From Olsenella uli DSM 7084 (lineage in GTDB: Bacteria; Actinomycetota; Coriobacteriia; Coriobacteriales; Atopobiaceae), in NCBI RefSeq assembly GCF_000143845.1, contig NC_014363.1, forward strand, positions 853,186 through 917,185: a DNA stretch of 64,000 bases. Reading direction: 5' to 3'. Each line of letters opens with the position of its first letter. Positions within the stretch are counted from its first letter, which is position 1. Shown here piece after piece: positions 8,508 through 17,700 of this stretch. A program made the translations under genes and the position numbers. A model generated the notes under the pieces. That model did not search any database. It was not told the DNA's origin and was given only the letters and a program-made list of their open reading frames with translations.

Positions 8508-9521
8508 ATGGCAGACAAGGTTGTGGCGGTTCTCGGTGCGACAGGCGTCGTCGGCACACAGATGCTCCAGTGCCTTGAGGAGCGGTCATTTCCCGTGAAG
8601 CGGCTCGTGCCCCTGGCCAGCGCGCGCTCGCAGGGCAGGAGCGTGGTGTTCGGGGGCGAGGAGCTGCCCGTCCGGGAGGCCCGGCCCGAGACCTTCGACG
8701 GCGTGGACATCGTGCTCGGTGCCGCCGGGGACGCCCAGGCACGGGAGCTGCTGCCCGAGGCCGCGCGCCGAGGTGCGGTCTGCGTCGACAACAGCCACGC
8801 CTTCCGACTGGACGAGGACGTACCCCTGGTCATCCCCGAGATCAACGCGGAGGATATCCAGGACCACCCGAGGGGCCTCATCTCCAACCCCAACTGCGCC
8901 ACGACCATCGGCCTGGTGCCCACCTGGCCGCTGCATCGCGTGGCTGGGCTCAGGCGCATGATCGTCTCCACCTACCAGGCGGCCTCTGGCGCCGGCATGG
9001 GCGGCCTCAAGGAGCTCGAGCGCGAGTCCGCCTGCATTATGCGGGGCGAGGGGATAACGGAGACGGCTCCGTTCGCGTACCAACTGGCCTTCAACCTCAT
9101 TCCGCAGATCGGTGGCTTCGCGGACAACGACTACACGTCCGAGGAACTCAAGATGCAAAACGAAGGCCGCAAGATCATGCACCTCCCCGAGCTGCGCTTC
9201 AACTGTACCTGCGTGCGAGTTCCCATCATGCGCTCGCACTCCGAGTCCATCACTTGCGAGTTCGATCGCCCCATCACGCCTGATGAGGCGCGCGAGATCC
9301 TCTCGGCGGCTCCGGGCGTCAAGCTCGTCGACGACCCGGCGCAGCTGCGCTATCCCATGCCGTTGGACGCCTCGGACCAGGACCTGGTCCTCGTCGGGCG
9401 CATCCGCCGTGACCTCTCTGCACCCGATGGCGCCAACGCGCTCACGTTCTTCTGCTGCGGGGACCAGATTCGCAAGGGCGCCGCCACCAATGCCGTCCAG
9501 ATCGCGGAGCATCTGGTCTAG
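8508..9521 (+). CDS. asd: Aspartate-semialdehyde dehydrogenase
   Basis: Reduces aspartyl phosphate to aspartate semialdehyde. The 337-residue protein has the Rossmann start VVAVLGATGVVGTQML, the catalytic Cys130 in ISNPNCATT and the substrate loop VRVPIMRSHSESITCEF. ATG at 8508 is chosen because GGGGAAGAG precedes it and homologues start MAxK; the frame is open further upstream but that part is not conserved. It is the third gene after hom and lysC (76-bp gap) and ends at a strong terminator. Confidence 0.95.
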   Translation: MADKVVAVLGATGVVGTQMLQCLEERSFPVKRLVPLASARSQGRSVVFGGEELPVREARPETFDGVDIVLGAAGDAQARELLPEAARRGAVCVDNSHAFRLDEDVPLVIPEINAEDIQDHPRGLISNPNCATTIGLVPTWPLHRVAGLRRMIVSTYQAASGAGMGGLKELERESACIMRGEGITETAPFAYQLAFNLIPQIGGFADNDYTSEELKMQNEGRKIMHLPELRFNCTCVRVPIMRSHSESITCEFDRPITPDEAREILSAAPGVKLVDDPAQLRYPMPLDASDQDLVLVGRIRRDLSAPDGANALTFFCCGDQIRKGAATNAVQIAEHLV

Positions 9522-9575
9522 GCGCCCGCTCCCATCACGTGGGCGCATCGCGCCCCTTCGACGCCTCGCCACGCG

Positions 9576-9613
9576 AGGCCCCCGGGGAACTGACGGTCCC
9601 CGGGGGCCTTCTG
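9576..9613 (+). terminator. Intrinsic terminator after asd
   Basis: A 13-bp perfect stem (AGGCCCCCGGGGA with its complement) and an 8-nt loop end in TTCTGCTGT, 55 nt after the asd stop. It closes the hom-lysC-asd unit. Confidence 0.75.
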
Positions 9614-9696
9614 CTGTCAGGTTTTGGGGTGCAGAATCGTGTTGTAGGCAGATGGATCCATCACGGTCGCGACGGGGAGCCAGACAGGAGGGGGAC

Positions 9697-10218
9697 ATGC
9701 CCAAGAAGGAAGTGGATGGACGGGGAGGGGATGGAGGCGACCAGCGCAGGGAGGCGGAGAGGTTCGTGCGCACCTACTCCGACCTCATCCTGCGCCTGAG
9801 CTACACCTACCTGCACTCCACGTACGATGCGCAGGACGTCTGCCAGACGGTGTTCCTAAAGATGCTCACGAGAAGGCCGCAGTTCGAGGGCGAGGGGCAT
9901 GAGCGGGCGTGGGTCATACGCGTCACGGCGAACGCCTGCAAGGACCTGCTGAGGAGAGCGGACAAAAGGGTCCTGTGCCTAGACGACGTCGCCGAGCCGC
10001 CCGCTCCCGATGACGGCGCCCATGAGCGTCAGACGGTGCTCGATGCCGTCATGTCGCTTCCCGAGGCCTATCGGGAGGTCGTGTACCTGCATTACTTCGA
10101 GGGCTACCCCATCAGGGACGTCGCCCGTCTCGTCAACGTTGGCGAGGCCGCGGCAACCAAGCGCCTGAGCAGAGCCCGCGACATGCTCCGCGAGAGGATT
10201 GGAGACAGCGATGACTGA
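9697..10218 (+). CDS. ECF-type RNA polymerase sigma factor
   Basis: A 173-residue sigma-70 family protein with only regions 2 and 4. Region 2 covers about residues 20-85 (DLILRLSYTYLHSTYDAQDVCQTVFLKML). Region 4 covers about 110-165 (SLPEAYREVVYLHYFEGYPIRDVARLVNV, then a helix-turn-helix recognition part ending RLSRARDMLRERI). ATG 9697 has AGGAGGGGGAC in front. It overlaps the next gene by 8 nt; sigma factors of this kind are commonly paired with a membrane-bound partner encoded immediately downstream, as here. The target promoters are unknown. Confidence 0.9.
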   Translation: MPKKEVDGRGGDGGDQRREAERFVRTYSDLILRLSYTYLHSTYDAQDVCQTVFLKMLTRRPQFEGEGHERAWVIRVTANACKDLLRRADKRVLCLDDVAEPPAPDDGAHERQTVLDAVMSLPEAYREVVYLHYFEGYPIRDVARLVNVGEAAATKRLSRARDMLRERIGDSDD

Positions 10219-11320
10219 CATCATGGACGACTACAGGAAGCAGATGCACGACCTGTCGTTCTCCGAAGAGGACAAGGTGAGGATGGTGGAGCGTCTCGCA
10301 AGCGCGACTCGTGACGCCCCCTCCGATCAGGCGCCTTCCGCGGTCCCGCTTCGCCGCGGCCACCGCATGCGCCTCGTTGCCGCAGCCGTTGCGGCCGCGC
10401 TTTGCGTGACCTGTGGGTTTGGCGTCGCGTATGCGAGCGGCGGCCTCGTGGGCGTGAGTGACCTCCTGGACGACGTCTTCGGGGGGGCGCCTGCCCAGAC
10501 CGAGGTCGTGAACAAGGTCGGCAGGCCGCTCAATGCCGTGGCGAGCTCGGATGGCGTGACCATGAGCGCGGACGCGGTCATCTGTGACGGCAACAACTAT
10601 GCCGTGGTCTACAGCATCCGCAGGGATGACGGAGGCTCGTTCGGCGACTTCGAGGCCAACGGCTACGGCTACCTTCCCCTCATGTTCAGGGACGGTGACT
10701 CGCACGTCTCCGGCATCACGGGAGCATACGGGAGCAGCTACTTCTACGACGCCGACCCCTCCGACAACGCGATTCAGTACGTGCAGCAGATGTCGCTGTC
10801 AGGAGGGTCCGACTCTCCTGAGGGCAGGACGCTCCGTGCGGAGTTCTCTGGCCTCTGTGTCTTTGACGGCGAGACGGGAGACCTGACCAGCCTGGCCAGT
10901 GGCAGCTGGAACCTCAAGTTCAAGATGGACTACGAGCCCGTCTCCCAGGCCCTGCCCACAGGCCAGGACTTCGATCTCAATGGGGCGAGGGCGACGGTGC
11001 GCCGGCTCTCCGTCTCACCGATCGCGGTCTCCCTCGACTATGACGTTGCCGAGCCCGCCAGCCTTCCCGACGACGAGCCAGACGGACGAGAGTCCGACGC
11101 GATGGCGCAGCGCGAGTCCCAGCTGCTCGATCTGGGGACCATAGTCCTGACCATGAAGGATGGCACTACCTACCAGGTGAAGGACATGGGAGGCGGCGCT
11201 CTCGACTCCTCTCGTTCTGACTCGGCATCGGTGGAGAAGAACATCTTCCTCACCCAGATCATCGACCCGGCCGATTTGGCCTCGGTCACGGTCGGCGGCA
11301 CGACCATAGCCGTGTCGTAG
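10211..11320 (+). CDS. Membrane-anchored DUF4179-like protein, probable anti-sigma factor
   Basis: 369 residues: a cytoplasmic N-terminus of about 50 residues, one transmembrane helix (about 53-76, LVAAAVAAALCVTCGFGVAYA) and a large extracytoplasmic domain. This architecture and the 8-nt overlap with the sigma gene match DUF4179 proteins, thought to be anti-sigma or sensor partners of ECF sigma factors. The outer part reads DGVTMSADAVICDGNNYAVVYSI, typical of that family. ATG 10211 has GGAG 8 nt upstream; the alternative TTG 12 nt earlier is weaker. The anti-sigma role is inferred from context. Confidence 0.75.
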   Translation: MTDIMDDYRKQMHDLSFSEEDKVRMVERLASATRDAPSDQAPSAVPLRRGHRMRLVAAAVAAALCVTCGFGVAYASGGLVGVSDLLDDVFGGAPAQTEVVNKVGRPLNAVASSDGVTMSADAVICDGNNYAVVYSIRRDDGGSFGDFEANGYGYLPLMFRDGDSHVSGITGAYGSSYFYDADPSDNAIQYVQQMSLSGGSDSPEGRTLRAEFSGLCVFDGETGDLTSLASGSWNLKFKMDYEPVSQALPTGQDFDLNGARATVRRLSVSPIAVSLDYDVAEPASLPDDEPDGRESDAMAQRESQLLDLGTIVLTMKDGTTYQVKDMGGGALDSSRSDSASVEKNIFLTQIIDPADLASVTVGGTTIAVS

Positions 11321-11383
11321 TCGACCTTACTCGACTCGACGTTACCCTGCCGAGCGTTCGGCGCGCTTGTGACGACGGGAGGG

Positions 11384-11440
11384 GCGAAAGGCGTGGTGCC
11401 TGGTGCCCCTTCGTCCGGCGCTCCCGTGCAGGCACCCCAT
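11384..11440 (-). terminator. Probable terminator of the amino-acid ABC operon
   Basis: On the minus strand, just after the ATPase stop at 11445, GGTGCCTG (11429-11436) can pair with CAGGCACC (11395-11402) around a loop that itself pairs in part. ACGCCTTTCG follows, a weak T-tract. No terminator hairpin was seen for the convergent sigma operon in the 11321-11444 gap apart from this one. Confidence 0.4.
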
Positions 11441-11444
11441 GCTG

Positions 11445-12251
11445 CTAGTCCTCCGCATCCGCGAGGAAGCTCCTCGTGCGTTCGTCAGTTGGGCTTCCGA
11501 GGACCTGCGCGGCGTCGCCTTCCTCGACGATCTGGCCGTCAAAGAGGAAGGCGACACGGTCGGACACCTCGCGCGCGAAGCCCATCTCGTGCGTGACGAT
11601 GCCTACGGCCATGCCTTCGGCGGCGAGTTCGCGGATGAGGAGGTGCATGTCGGCCGTCAGCCTGGGGTCGAGGGCGGACGTTGCCTCGTCGAAGTAGATG
11701 ACCTGGGGCCTCATGCAGAGGGCGCGGGCGATGGCGACGCGCTGTTGCTGCCCGCCCGAGAGCTGGCAGGGGACCTTCTCGGCATGCTCGTTGAGCCCTA
11801 GGCGCTCGAGCAGCCGGCGGGCCTGGTCCTCGACCTCGCCACGGTCCCTCCTCTGGACCACGATCGGGGCGTCCATGACGTTTTGTAGGACACTGCGATG
11901 CGGGAAGAGGTTGTAGCTCTGAAAGACGATGCCAAAGCGCATGCGCGCCTCTCGCATCGCCGTGCGGTCGTACTCGGCGCCCGTGCCTTCGGCTGTGGTG
12001 CAGACGCGGACGCTGCCGTAGGCGAGCTCCCCTGCGTCATAGGTGTCGAGGAGCGTCAGGCCGCGCAACAGCGTGGACTTGCCGGCACCGGAGGGGCCGA
12101 TGAGCGCGAGGACCTCACCTTTCCGTATGGTGAGGCTGACGCCCTTCAGCACCTCCCTGCCATCAAAGGACTTGCGTGCGCCACGCAGGTAGACGGCGGG
12201 AAGGCCCATCGCGGACGCAAAGCTCACGTCCGGACGGGGGATGGCTCGCAT
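11445..12251 (-). CDS. Polar amino-acid ABC transporter ATP-binding protein
   Basis: A 268-residue ATPase of the GlnQ/HisP class. It has Walker A LIGPSGAGKSTLLRG, a Q-loop in IVFQSYNLFPH, signature QLSGGQQQRVAIARAL, Walker B VIYFDEATSALDP and the H-loop THEMGFA. Two starts are possible: ATG 12266 overlaps the permease stop, while ATG 12251 has AGGA five bases upstream and is preferred. It is the last gene of a three-gene minus-strand operon (binding protein, permease, ATPase). Confidence 0.9.
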   Translation of the reverse strand: MRAIPRPDVSFASAMGLPAVYLRGARKSFDGREVLKGVSLTIRKGEVLALIGPSGAGKSTLLRGLTLLDTYDAGELAYGSVRVCTTAEGTGAEYDRTAMREARMRFGIVFQSYNLFPHRSVLQNVMDAPIVVQRRDRGEVEDQARRLLERLGLNEHAEKVPCQLSGGQQQRVAIARALCMRPQVIYFDEATSALDPRLTADMHLLIRELAAEGMAVGIVTHEMGFAREVSDRVAFLFDGQIVEEGDAAQVLGSPTDERTRSFLADAED

Positions 12252-12258
12252 CGCGGTC

Positions 12259-12912
12259 CTAGTCATGGTAGTAGTCCAACCCCTTCTCGGCGCGTCTGAG
12301 CGCGAACTCGATGAGCAGGCAGGTGACCCAGTAGATGAGGGCGGCCAGGGCGAAGGGGGCCATGTTGCGCTGGGACGCCACGAGTGCCCTGCTGGTGGTG
12401 AACATCTCGGCGATGCCGATGGAGAAGGCGAGGGACGTGTCCTTGACCAACGTGACGACCTCGTTACCCATGGCTGGCAGTATGCGCTTGAAGACCTGTG
12501 GCAGGATGATCCCGAAGAAGGTCTGGGACCTCGAGTAGCCCAGGACCTGCGCAGCCTCGTACTGTCCCTGCGGCATGCTCTGGATGCCCGAACGATAGAT
12601 CTCGGCAAAGTATGCCGCGTAGTTGACGATGAAGGCGATCATGACGGCCACGAACATGTAGCTGGGGCCCGTTTGCTGCCCAAAGACGTAGTAGGGGATG
12701 AAGAAGACCGCAAACATCTGGAGCATCAGCGGCGTGCCGCGCATGAGAGAGATGTAGAGCCCCGTGAGGAACGAGAGCGGCCTGAACTTCGACAGGCGAC
12801 CTAACGCCACGATGACCCCCAGGGGGACAGCCCCCAGGAGGGTGAGAAGGAATATCTGGAGGGACACGACATAGCCCTGCACGAGCATGCCGAACATGGT
12901 GGACAGTTCCAC
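12259..12912 (-). CDS. Polar amino-acid ABC transporter permease
   Basis: A 217-residue membrane protein with about five hydrophobic segments in the HisM/GlnP arrangement. The EAA loop that contacts the ATPase reads QYEAAQVLGYSRSQTFFGIILPQ, and the preceding ISLMRGTPLMLQMFAVFF is a family hallmark. With a single permease gene, the channel is probably a homodimer. It lies 56 nt downstream of the binding-protein gene. Confidence 0.92.
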   Translation of the reverse strand: MELSTMFGMLVQGYVVSLQIFLLTLLGAVPLGVIVALGRLSKFRPLSFLTGLYISLMRGTPLMLQMFAVFFIPYYVFGQQTGPSYMFVAVMIAFIVNYAAYFAEIYRSGIQSMPQGQYEAAQVLGYSRSQTFFGIILPQVFKRILPAMGNEVVTLVKDTSLAFSIGIAEMFTTSRALVASQRNMAPFALAALIYWVTCLLIEFALRRAEKGLDYYHD

Positions 12913-12968
12913 GTGATACCGCCTTGTTCTCGCCTGACGTATGTCTGGGATGCGTTTCCGTTGTGAGG

Positions 12969-13841
12969 CTACCGCGCTTTGGGAAGCACCCAGAGATCGT
13001 AGGAGACGCCCTGGTCGGCGTACTTCTCGCAGAGCTCTCTGACCCTGCCCTCAGAGTCAAGCGCCTGGAGGTCGCCCTCTACCTTCTTGGCAAGTTCCCT
13101 GCCAAGGTCGGTGTCGGCAAATCCCACGCCAAAGTGCTCCGAGCTGAGCGCCTCGTCGAGGATCGCAAAGGTCGCGGTCTTGTCACCTATGTTGTACACC
13201 GCGACGGGATAGTCGACGGCCACGGCATCCACCGATCCGCTCTCGAGCATCATGAAGGCGGTGTTGTACTCGCCGATGGTCTGAAGCTGGGAGAACGAGG
13301 CGCCAAGCTCGGCCTGCGTCCCGTCGGTGCTCAGGAGGTCGTAGGCTGCGGAGTCCGCCTGCACGACCACGTTCTTGCCCGCGAGGCCGGCGAAGCCCGA
13401 GATGCCGGAGTCGGAGCGCACGACCACGACCTGGCGGTTCTCCATGTAGGGGCTGGTGAACGCGTAGTCGCCCTCGCGACCCTCGATGGTGAAGCCGTTC
13501 CAGATGCAGGTGATCTGCCCGCTGTTCAGCAGACCGTCCTTTGCGTCCCAAGATATGGGGCTGGGAGTGTACGTCCAGCCCTCCTTCTCGCAGACCGCCT
13601 GAGCGAGCTCGAGGTCGAAGCCGGTGTAGCGTCCGTCGTCACCGACATATCCATAGGGTGGGAAGTCCTGGTCAAAACCGACGACGAAGTTGCCGTCGAA
13701 GGATGAGGGGCCGCCTTCCTTCGTGCCGACGGGTGCGGGGGCCGCGCCGCAGCCTGCCGTTGCAAGCAGAATGGGTGTCGAGAGGATGGCAGCGGATGCC
13801 TCGATGAACTGCCTGCGGCCCAGCGTACGTGCTTCGATCAT
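12969..13841 (-). CDS. Amino-acid ABC transporter substrate-binding lipoprotein
   Basis: A 290-residue SBP family 3 protein with a lipoprotein signal. The lipobox LLATAGC places the acylated cysteine at residue 31, and an RRQF pair precedes the hydrophobic core. The mature part has the expected DQDFPPYGYVGDDGRYTGFDLELAQAV start and AFTSPYMENRQVVVV. It would capture the amino acid outside the membrane and deliver it to the permease. AAGGAGG sits 7 nt before the ATG. The ligand (Gln, Cys or another polar residue) cannot be fixed by eye. Confidence 0.92.
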   Translation of the reverse strand: MIEARTLGRRQFIEASAAILSTPILLATAGCGAAPAPVGTKEGGPSSFDGNFVVGFDQDFPPYGYVGDDGRYTGFDLELAQAVCEKEGWTYTPSPISWDAKDGLLNSGQITCIWNGFTIEGREGDYAFTSPYMENRQVVVVRSDSGISGFAGLAGKNVVVQADSAAYDLLSTDGTQAELGASFSQLQTIGEYNTAFMMLESGSVDAVAVDYPVAVYNIGDKTATFAILDEALSSEHFGVGFADTDLGRELAKKVEGDLQALDSEGRVRELCEKYADQGVSYDLWVLPKAR

Positions 13842-13887
13842 GATGCCCCTCCTTAGAGCGATGCATGCACTTTAGCGTGATGGAGTA

Positions 13888-13916
13888 AGCATAGACCGCG
13901 CCCACGAGGCGTTCAA
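13888..13916 (-). promoter_or_regulatory. Sigma-70-type promoter of the amino-acid ABC operon
   Basis: TTGAAC (13911-13916) and TATGCT (13888-13893) are separated by exactly 17 nt on the minus strand, 47 nt before the start of the binding-protein gene. The -35 lies only 12 nt beyond the 3' end of the sortase gene, so the ABC operon has its own promoter. Confidence 0.7.
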
Positions 13917-13927
13917 GCGCCGTGCAG

Positions 13928-14698
13928 TTACGACTCTGTTTCTCCTGTCCAGCAGCAGACGAAGATAGTCCTTTCGCGCTGTCCGGGTACGTCAGAGCTG
14001 CAGGTGACGAGCGATACGGCACATCGCGTGCGCCCGATGAGCTCCTCCCAGTCCGCCCGACGGGCTCCCGCGTCACGGGCAAGTCGGATGAGCCATGCCT
14101 GAAGCTCCCCCGTGTCCTTTGGCGGGGAGCAGCCGACAACCTTGCCGTTACCTTCGCCGTCTACCGTGAGGGCACAGAGGGGCACGAGCAGCTTGCCCCT
14201 CGAGCCCCGGGTCTTCCAACGGAGGCGCTCGTCACACAGGCCGGCGAATGCTCGCTCCTCCCCGGCGTGGGCAATGGGGGAGAACATGAGCGTCGTTCCC
14301 GAGCAGTGATGCCCAAAGACGAGGATGCCCGCGTCTTCGGTCGATCTGTCGAACTCCATATAGGGGCAGCCAATCCCGCTCTCCTCACCCCACAGGTCAT
14401 GAGTGAGGAAGTAGCCCGGATCGTCAGCGGGCTCCCGTGCGACGGGGTAGTCGATTGGGGTTCCGCTGAGGCTTAGCCAGGCGACGGCGTTTCCGGGCAG
14501 CTCGTCCCTATCGCCCCCACCGTCCGCACCTGGGTCGCCCCGGGCGCCCGAGACGCGGTCGGCGAGCGTTTCATAGCGTCTCTGGTGCCCGAGGTCATCG
14601 ATGGCTCGGACGAGTTGGGGCAAGGAGATTGCCAGGCCCGCTCCGACGAGGATGGACGCAAGGAGTCTGCGTGAACTCACGCGCCTGTCCGACCACAT
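13928..14698 (-). CDS. Class B sortase
   Basis: A membrane-anchored cysteine transpeptidase of 256 residues that cleaves a sorting motif and links the protein to the cell wall or to a pilus. It has an N-terminal signal-anchor (about 11-30), an extracellular domain with the catalytic His about residue 130 (GILVFGHHCSGTTLMF), Cys233 in SLVTCSSD, and an Arg in RERTIFVC. The layout NAVAWLSLSGTPIDYPV is that of class B. The gene follows the adhesin gene by 8 nt on the same strand, so the adhesin is the obvious substrate. Confidence 0.88.
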   Translation of the reverse strand: MWSDRRVSSRRLLASILVGAGLAISLPQLVRAIDDLGHQRRYETLADRVSGARGDPGADGGGDRDELPGNAVAWLSLSGTPIDYPVAREPADDPGYFLTHDLWGEESGIGCPYMEFDRSTEDAGILVFGHHCSGTTLMFSPIAHAGEERAFAGLCDERLRWKTRGSRGKLLVPLCALTVDGEGNGKVVGCSPPKDTGELQAWLIRLARDAGARRADWEELIGRTRCAVSLVTCSSDVPGQRERTIFVCCWTGETES

Positions 14699-14706
14699 GC
14701 CCTTCC

Positions 14707-17700
14707 CTACCTTCTGCCCCGATGCCAGAGGGCGACTCCACCTAGGATCGCAGCGGCGCAGAGGGCCAGGCGCATCCAGTCGATAGACATCGTGCCCGTC
14801 TGCGGCATGCGACGCGCTCCGCTGGGCCCGTCGCCCACGAAGACCGCCTGATCGTCGTCTTCCAGGTCCTCGTGCGCGGCGACGGGGCCGAACTCGTCAA
14901 AGAGGCGCTCGAAGGCGACGACCGCGCGGCCTTCGAGCCCCTCCGCATCAAGGGGCAGCTCAACGATCACCTCACCCGAACCCTCCTCGGGCACGAAGGA
15001 GACGCCTCTGGCATCTCCCAGGGCCTTGCCGTCCCCTCGGTCGACGAGGTGACCTTCCAGACGGTATTCCCTTCCCGGGACGAGGTTGTGATAACTGACG
15101 TGATCGACCACCATCTCGTCCCTGGTGGCCCTGACGCTATGCTCGCCCGTCGTTCTGTCCGTGGCGATCGTGTGGATGGAGGAGACGAACACGCTCTGGT
15201 CCGCGTCGCCAAGGTCCTCATGGGCCGCCACCACGCGTCCCTCCCGCGCGAGCCTCTCGAAGGCGACTACCGTCTTTCCCGCCAGAGCCGTGGCGTCGAC
15301 GTCCATCCTCACCTCGACGCTCCCGGACGGTTCCGCGGGGACGAACGTGACGCTTGCCCCGAACGGGGTGCCGTCGCCGCCGACGAGCTCCGCGCCCGAG
15401 TCCCGGTCGCGTAGCGTGCCGGAGGCGACGTACTCGGCGCCTGGCTCGAGCCCCTCGTAGCTCATGAGGTCGCAGACGGTCTGGACGTCACACGAGCTTA
15501 TCAGGTGGTCTCCGTCGAGCGCATCCGTAGCCATGGTCTCTATCTTGGGGAATGACACGAACTGGCCCTCGTCCTCGAGGGACTCATGCGTAGCCACGAG
15601 TTCGTCACTCTGATAGAGCCTCTCGAACACGACAAGCCTCCTTCCTGCGACCACCTCCGCCGACACGTCGAAGCACAGCTCCTGTGTGCCTACGGCTGCC
15701 TGGGGGGTGAACTTGACCTCGGCCTGGGCGCCGTCAGCCTTGAGGGGGCTTCCGTCTGCGCGGTCGACGAGAACCCCCACCAGTCGATACTCGCGCCTAG
15801 CCTGGAGACCCTCGAACGACACCCTGTCCGTGACGGTCTCGCTTGCGTCTGCCTGACGCTCACGCCCTCCCCCCTTGAGGGCTGCCTCGGTGTGGATGCT
15901 GGGGCGTACCAGGGTCTGGCTCGGGTCACCGACGTCGCAGTGGTTAGCCACGGGCCGTCCGTTGCGCATGAGCCGCTCGAACACCACGACCGAGGACCCC
16001 CCGACATGGGCCGGCAGGCGAAACTCGAGCACATGGCTCTCCGTGGACGAGCGTGCGGTAAAGGTCATGCTCTGAGACAGGCTCTGCCCACCCTCGTCCT
16101 TGAGCTCCTCACCTGACACGCCGTCAACGAGGGTTCCCACCAGCGAGTAGCTGGCGCCCACATAGAGGCCTTCCATATGCACGCTGTCGGTGATGGCCGA
16201 CTCCGAGCAGGAGGGGATCTCGTGGTCGGCGTCTGTCGCGTCAGTCGCCTCCGTTTGGATGGAGGGACGGACATGGAACGTCTGGGCCTTGTCGTTCGGG
16301 TCATCATGACGTGCGACTTCGACGTCTCCCTTGAGAAGCCGCTCGAACACCACGACGTCGCGATCGCCACACAGGGTTGAGTCGAACGTGAACTCAACGG
16401 ATTCCGTCCCATACTCCGACTTGGACACGAAATCCTTTCGCGAGCTCACGGGCTTTCCATCGCTGTCAAGCACAGCTTGGCCGGTCGTCCTGTCTACGAG
16501 TGTTCCCACCAGGCTGTAAGAGGTGAGCGGCGTGACGTAGGCGAAGTCGATGACGTCCGTGACGTGCGTCTCGCCCGCCGCGCAGACGCCACCGTCGGTG
16601 GAGAGGGTCGTGACGGAGGTCCGAATGGAGGGAAGGTTCTTGTCATCGACGGTACCCATGTCTATCGCATAGCTGTCCCTCGAGACGGTGACGGCGAGGG
16701 TGACGAGCTCCCTGCCCTCGTTCGTTTTGCAGCGCAGCTCCTCGAGGCGGTACGTGTCGTAGGGGAGTGCTCCAAGGTCGTCGCGCACCGCCGACCCGTC
16801 ATGTGCGGCACCCGAAAACCACGTGCCGCAGACCCGGTAGTCGTCGCCCTTCGCCCCATCGTTCGCGTTGGTCATCTCGCTGTGCGCGATGCGGCTCGTC
16901 CTCGTGTCGAGGACGCCGTTCTCGTCCGTGACCACGATGTGGCTCTCCCCTGTGGTGGTCGAGGTGATGCGGAAGGGAACTCCCGCAAGTGCGTCTGCGC
17001 CGTCGGAGACCTTCTTCCTCAGATGGAGGTCGCCACGCTTGACCATGTCGGAGAATGGGACCTTGACCAGGACGCCCTCCTCGTGCACGTGGATCGTCTG
17101 CGTAAAGCCCTCGGGCAGCAGGTATCCTTCCGGTGCCGAGAGCTCGGTGACGCGATAGCTGCCATAGGGAAGATCGTCCGCTGCGGTCTCGGCATGCCCG
17201 TTCTCGTCCGTGACCAGCTCCAGGCAGTCTATGGTCGCGTCTGGTGGGTAGGGAGTGCCCCGTACGACGACGGGGCCGTCCGAGGCGTTCTCCAGCTTGA
17301 ACCGCGCGCCAGCAAGTGACGCTGCGCCCAGGGGCCGCGATGCCTTCGTCTCCGCGTCGAGCTTCTCTATGGCAAGCCCACCGCGCCTCACCGTGTCAAG
17401 GAACGCCAGTGCCCCCTCATCCACACCCGTCCTTGTGGCCCAACCGTCGGCCTTCTCGAGGGACGTGGTCGTTCCGTCCGTCGTGACCCAGGCAAGGCAG
17501 GTTGCGGATGAGGGGGAGTATCCCTGTGGCGCCTTGGACTCCCTGATCGCGTACGTTCCGAGGGGAAATACCACGCCCCCCGTCACGGGGTCGCGGAAGT
17601 AGTCGGCTCCGGACACCTTGCAGCCCTCGTCTCCCAGCACGGCGGCGACACGCCCGTCGTCCAGGCGTCTCGTACGTATGGTCCATGTCCTGGTCGCGAC

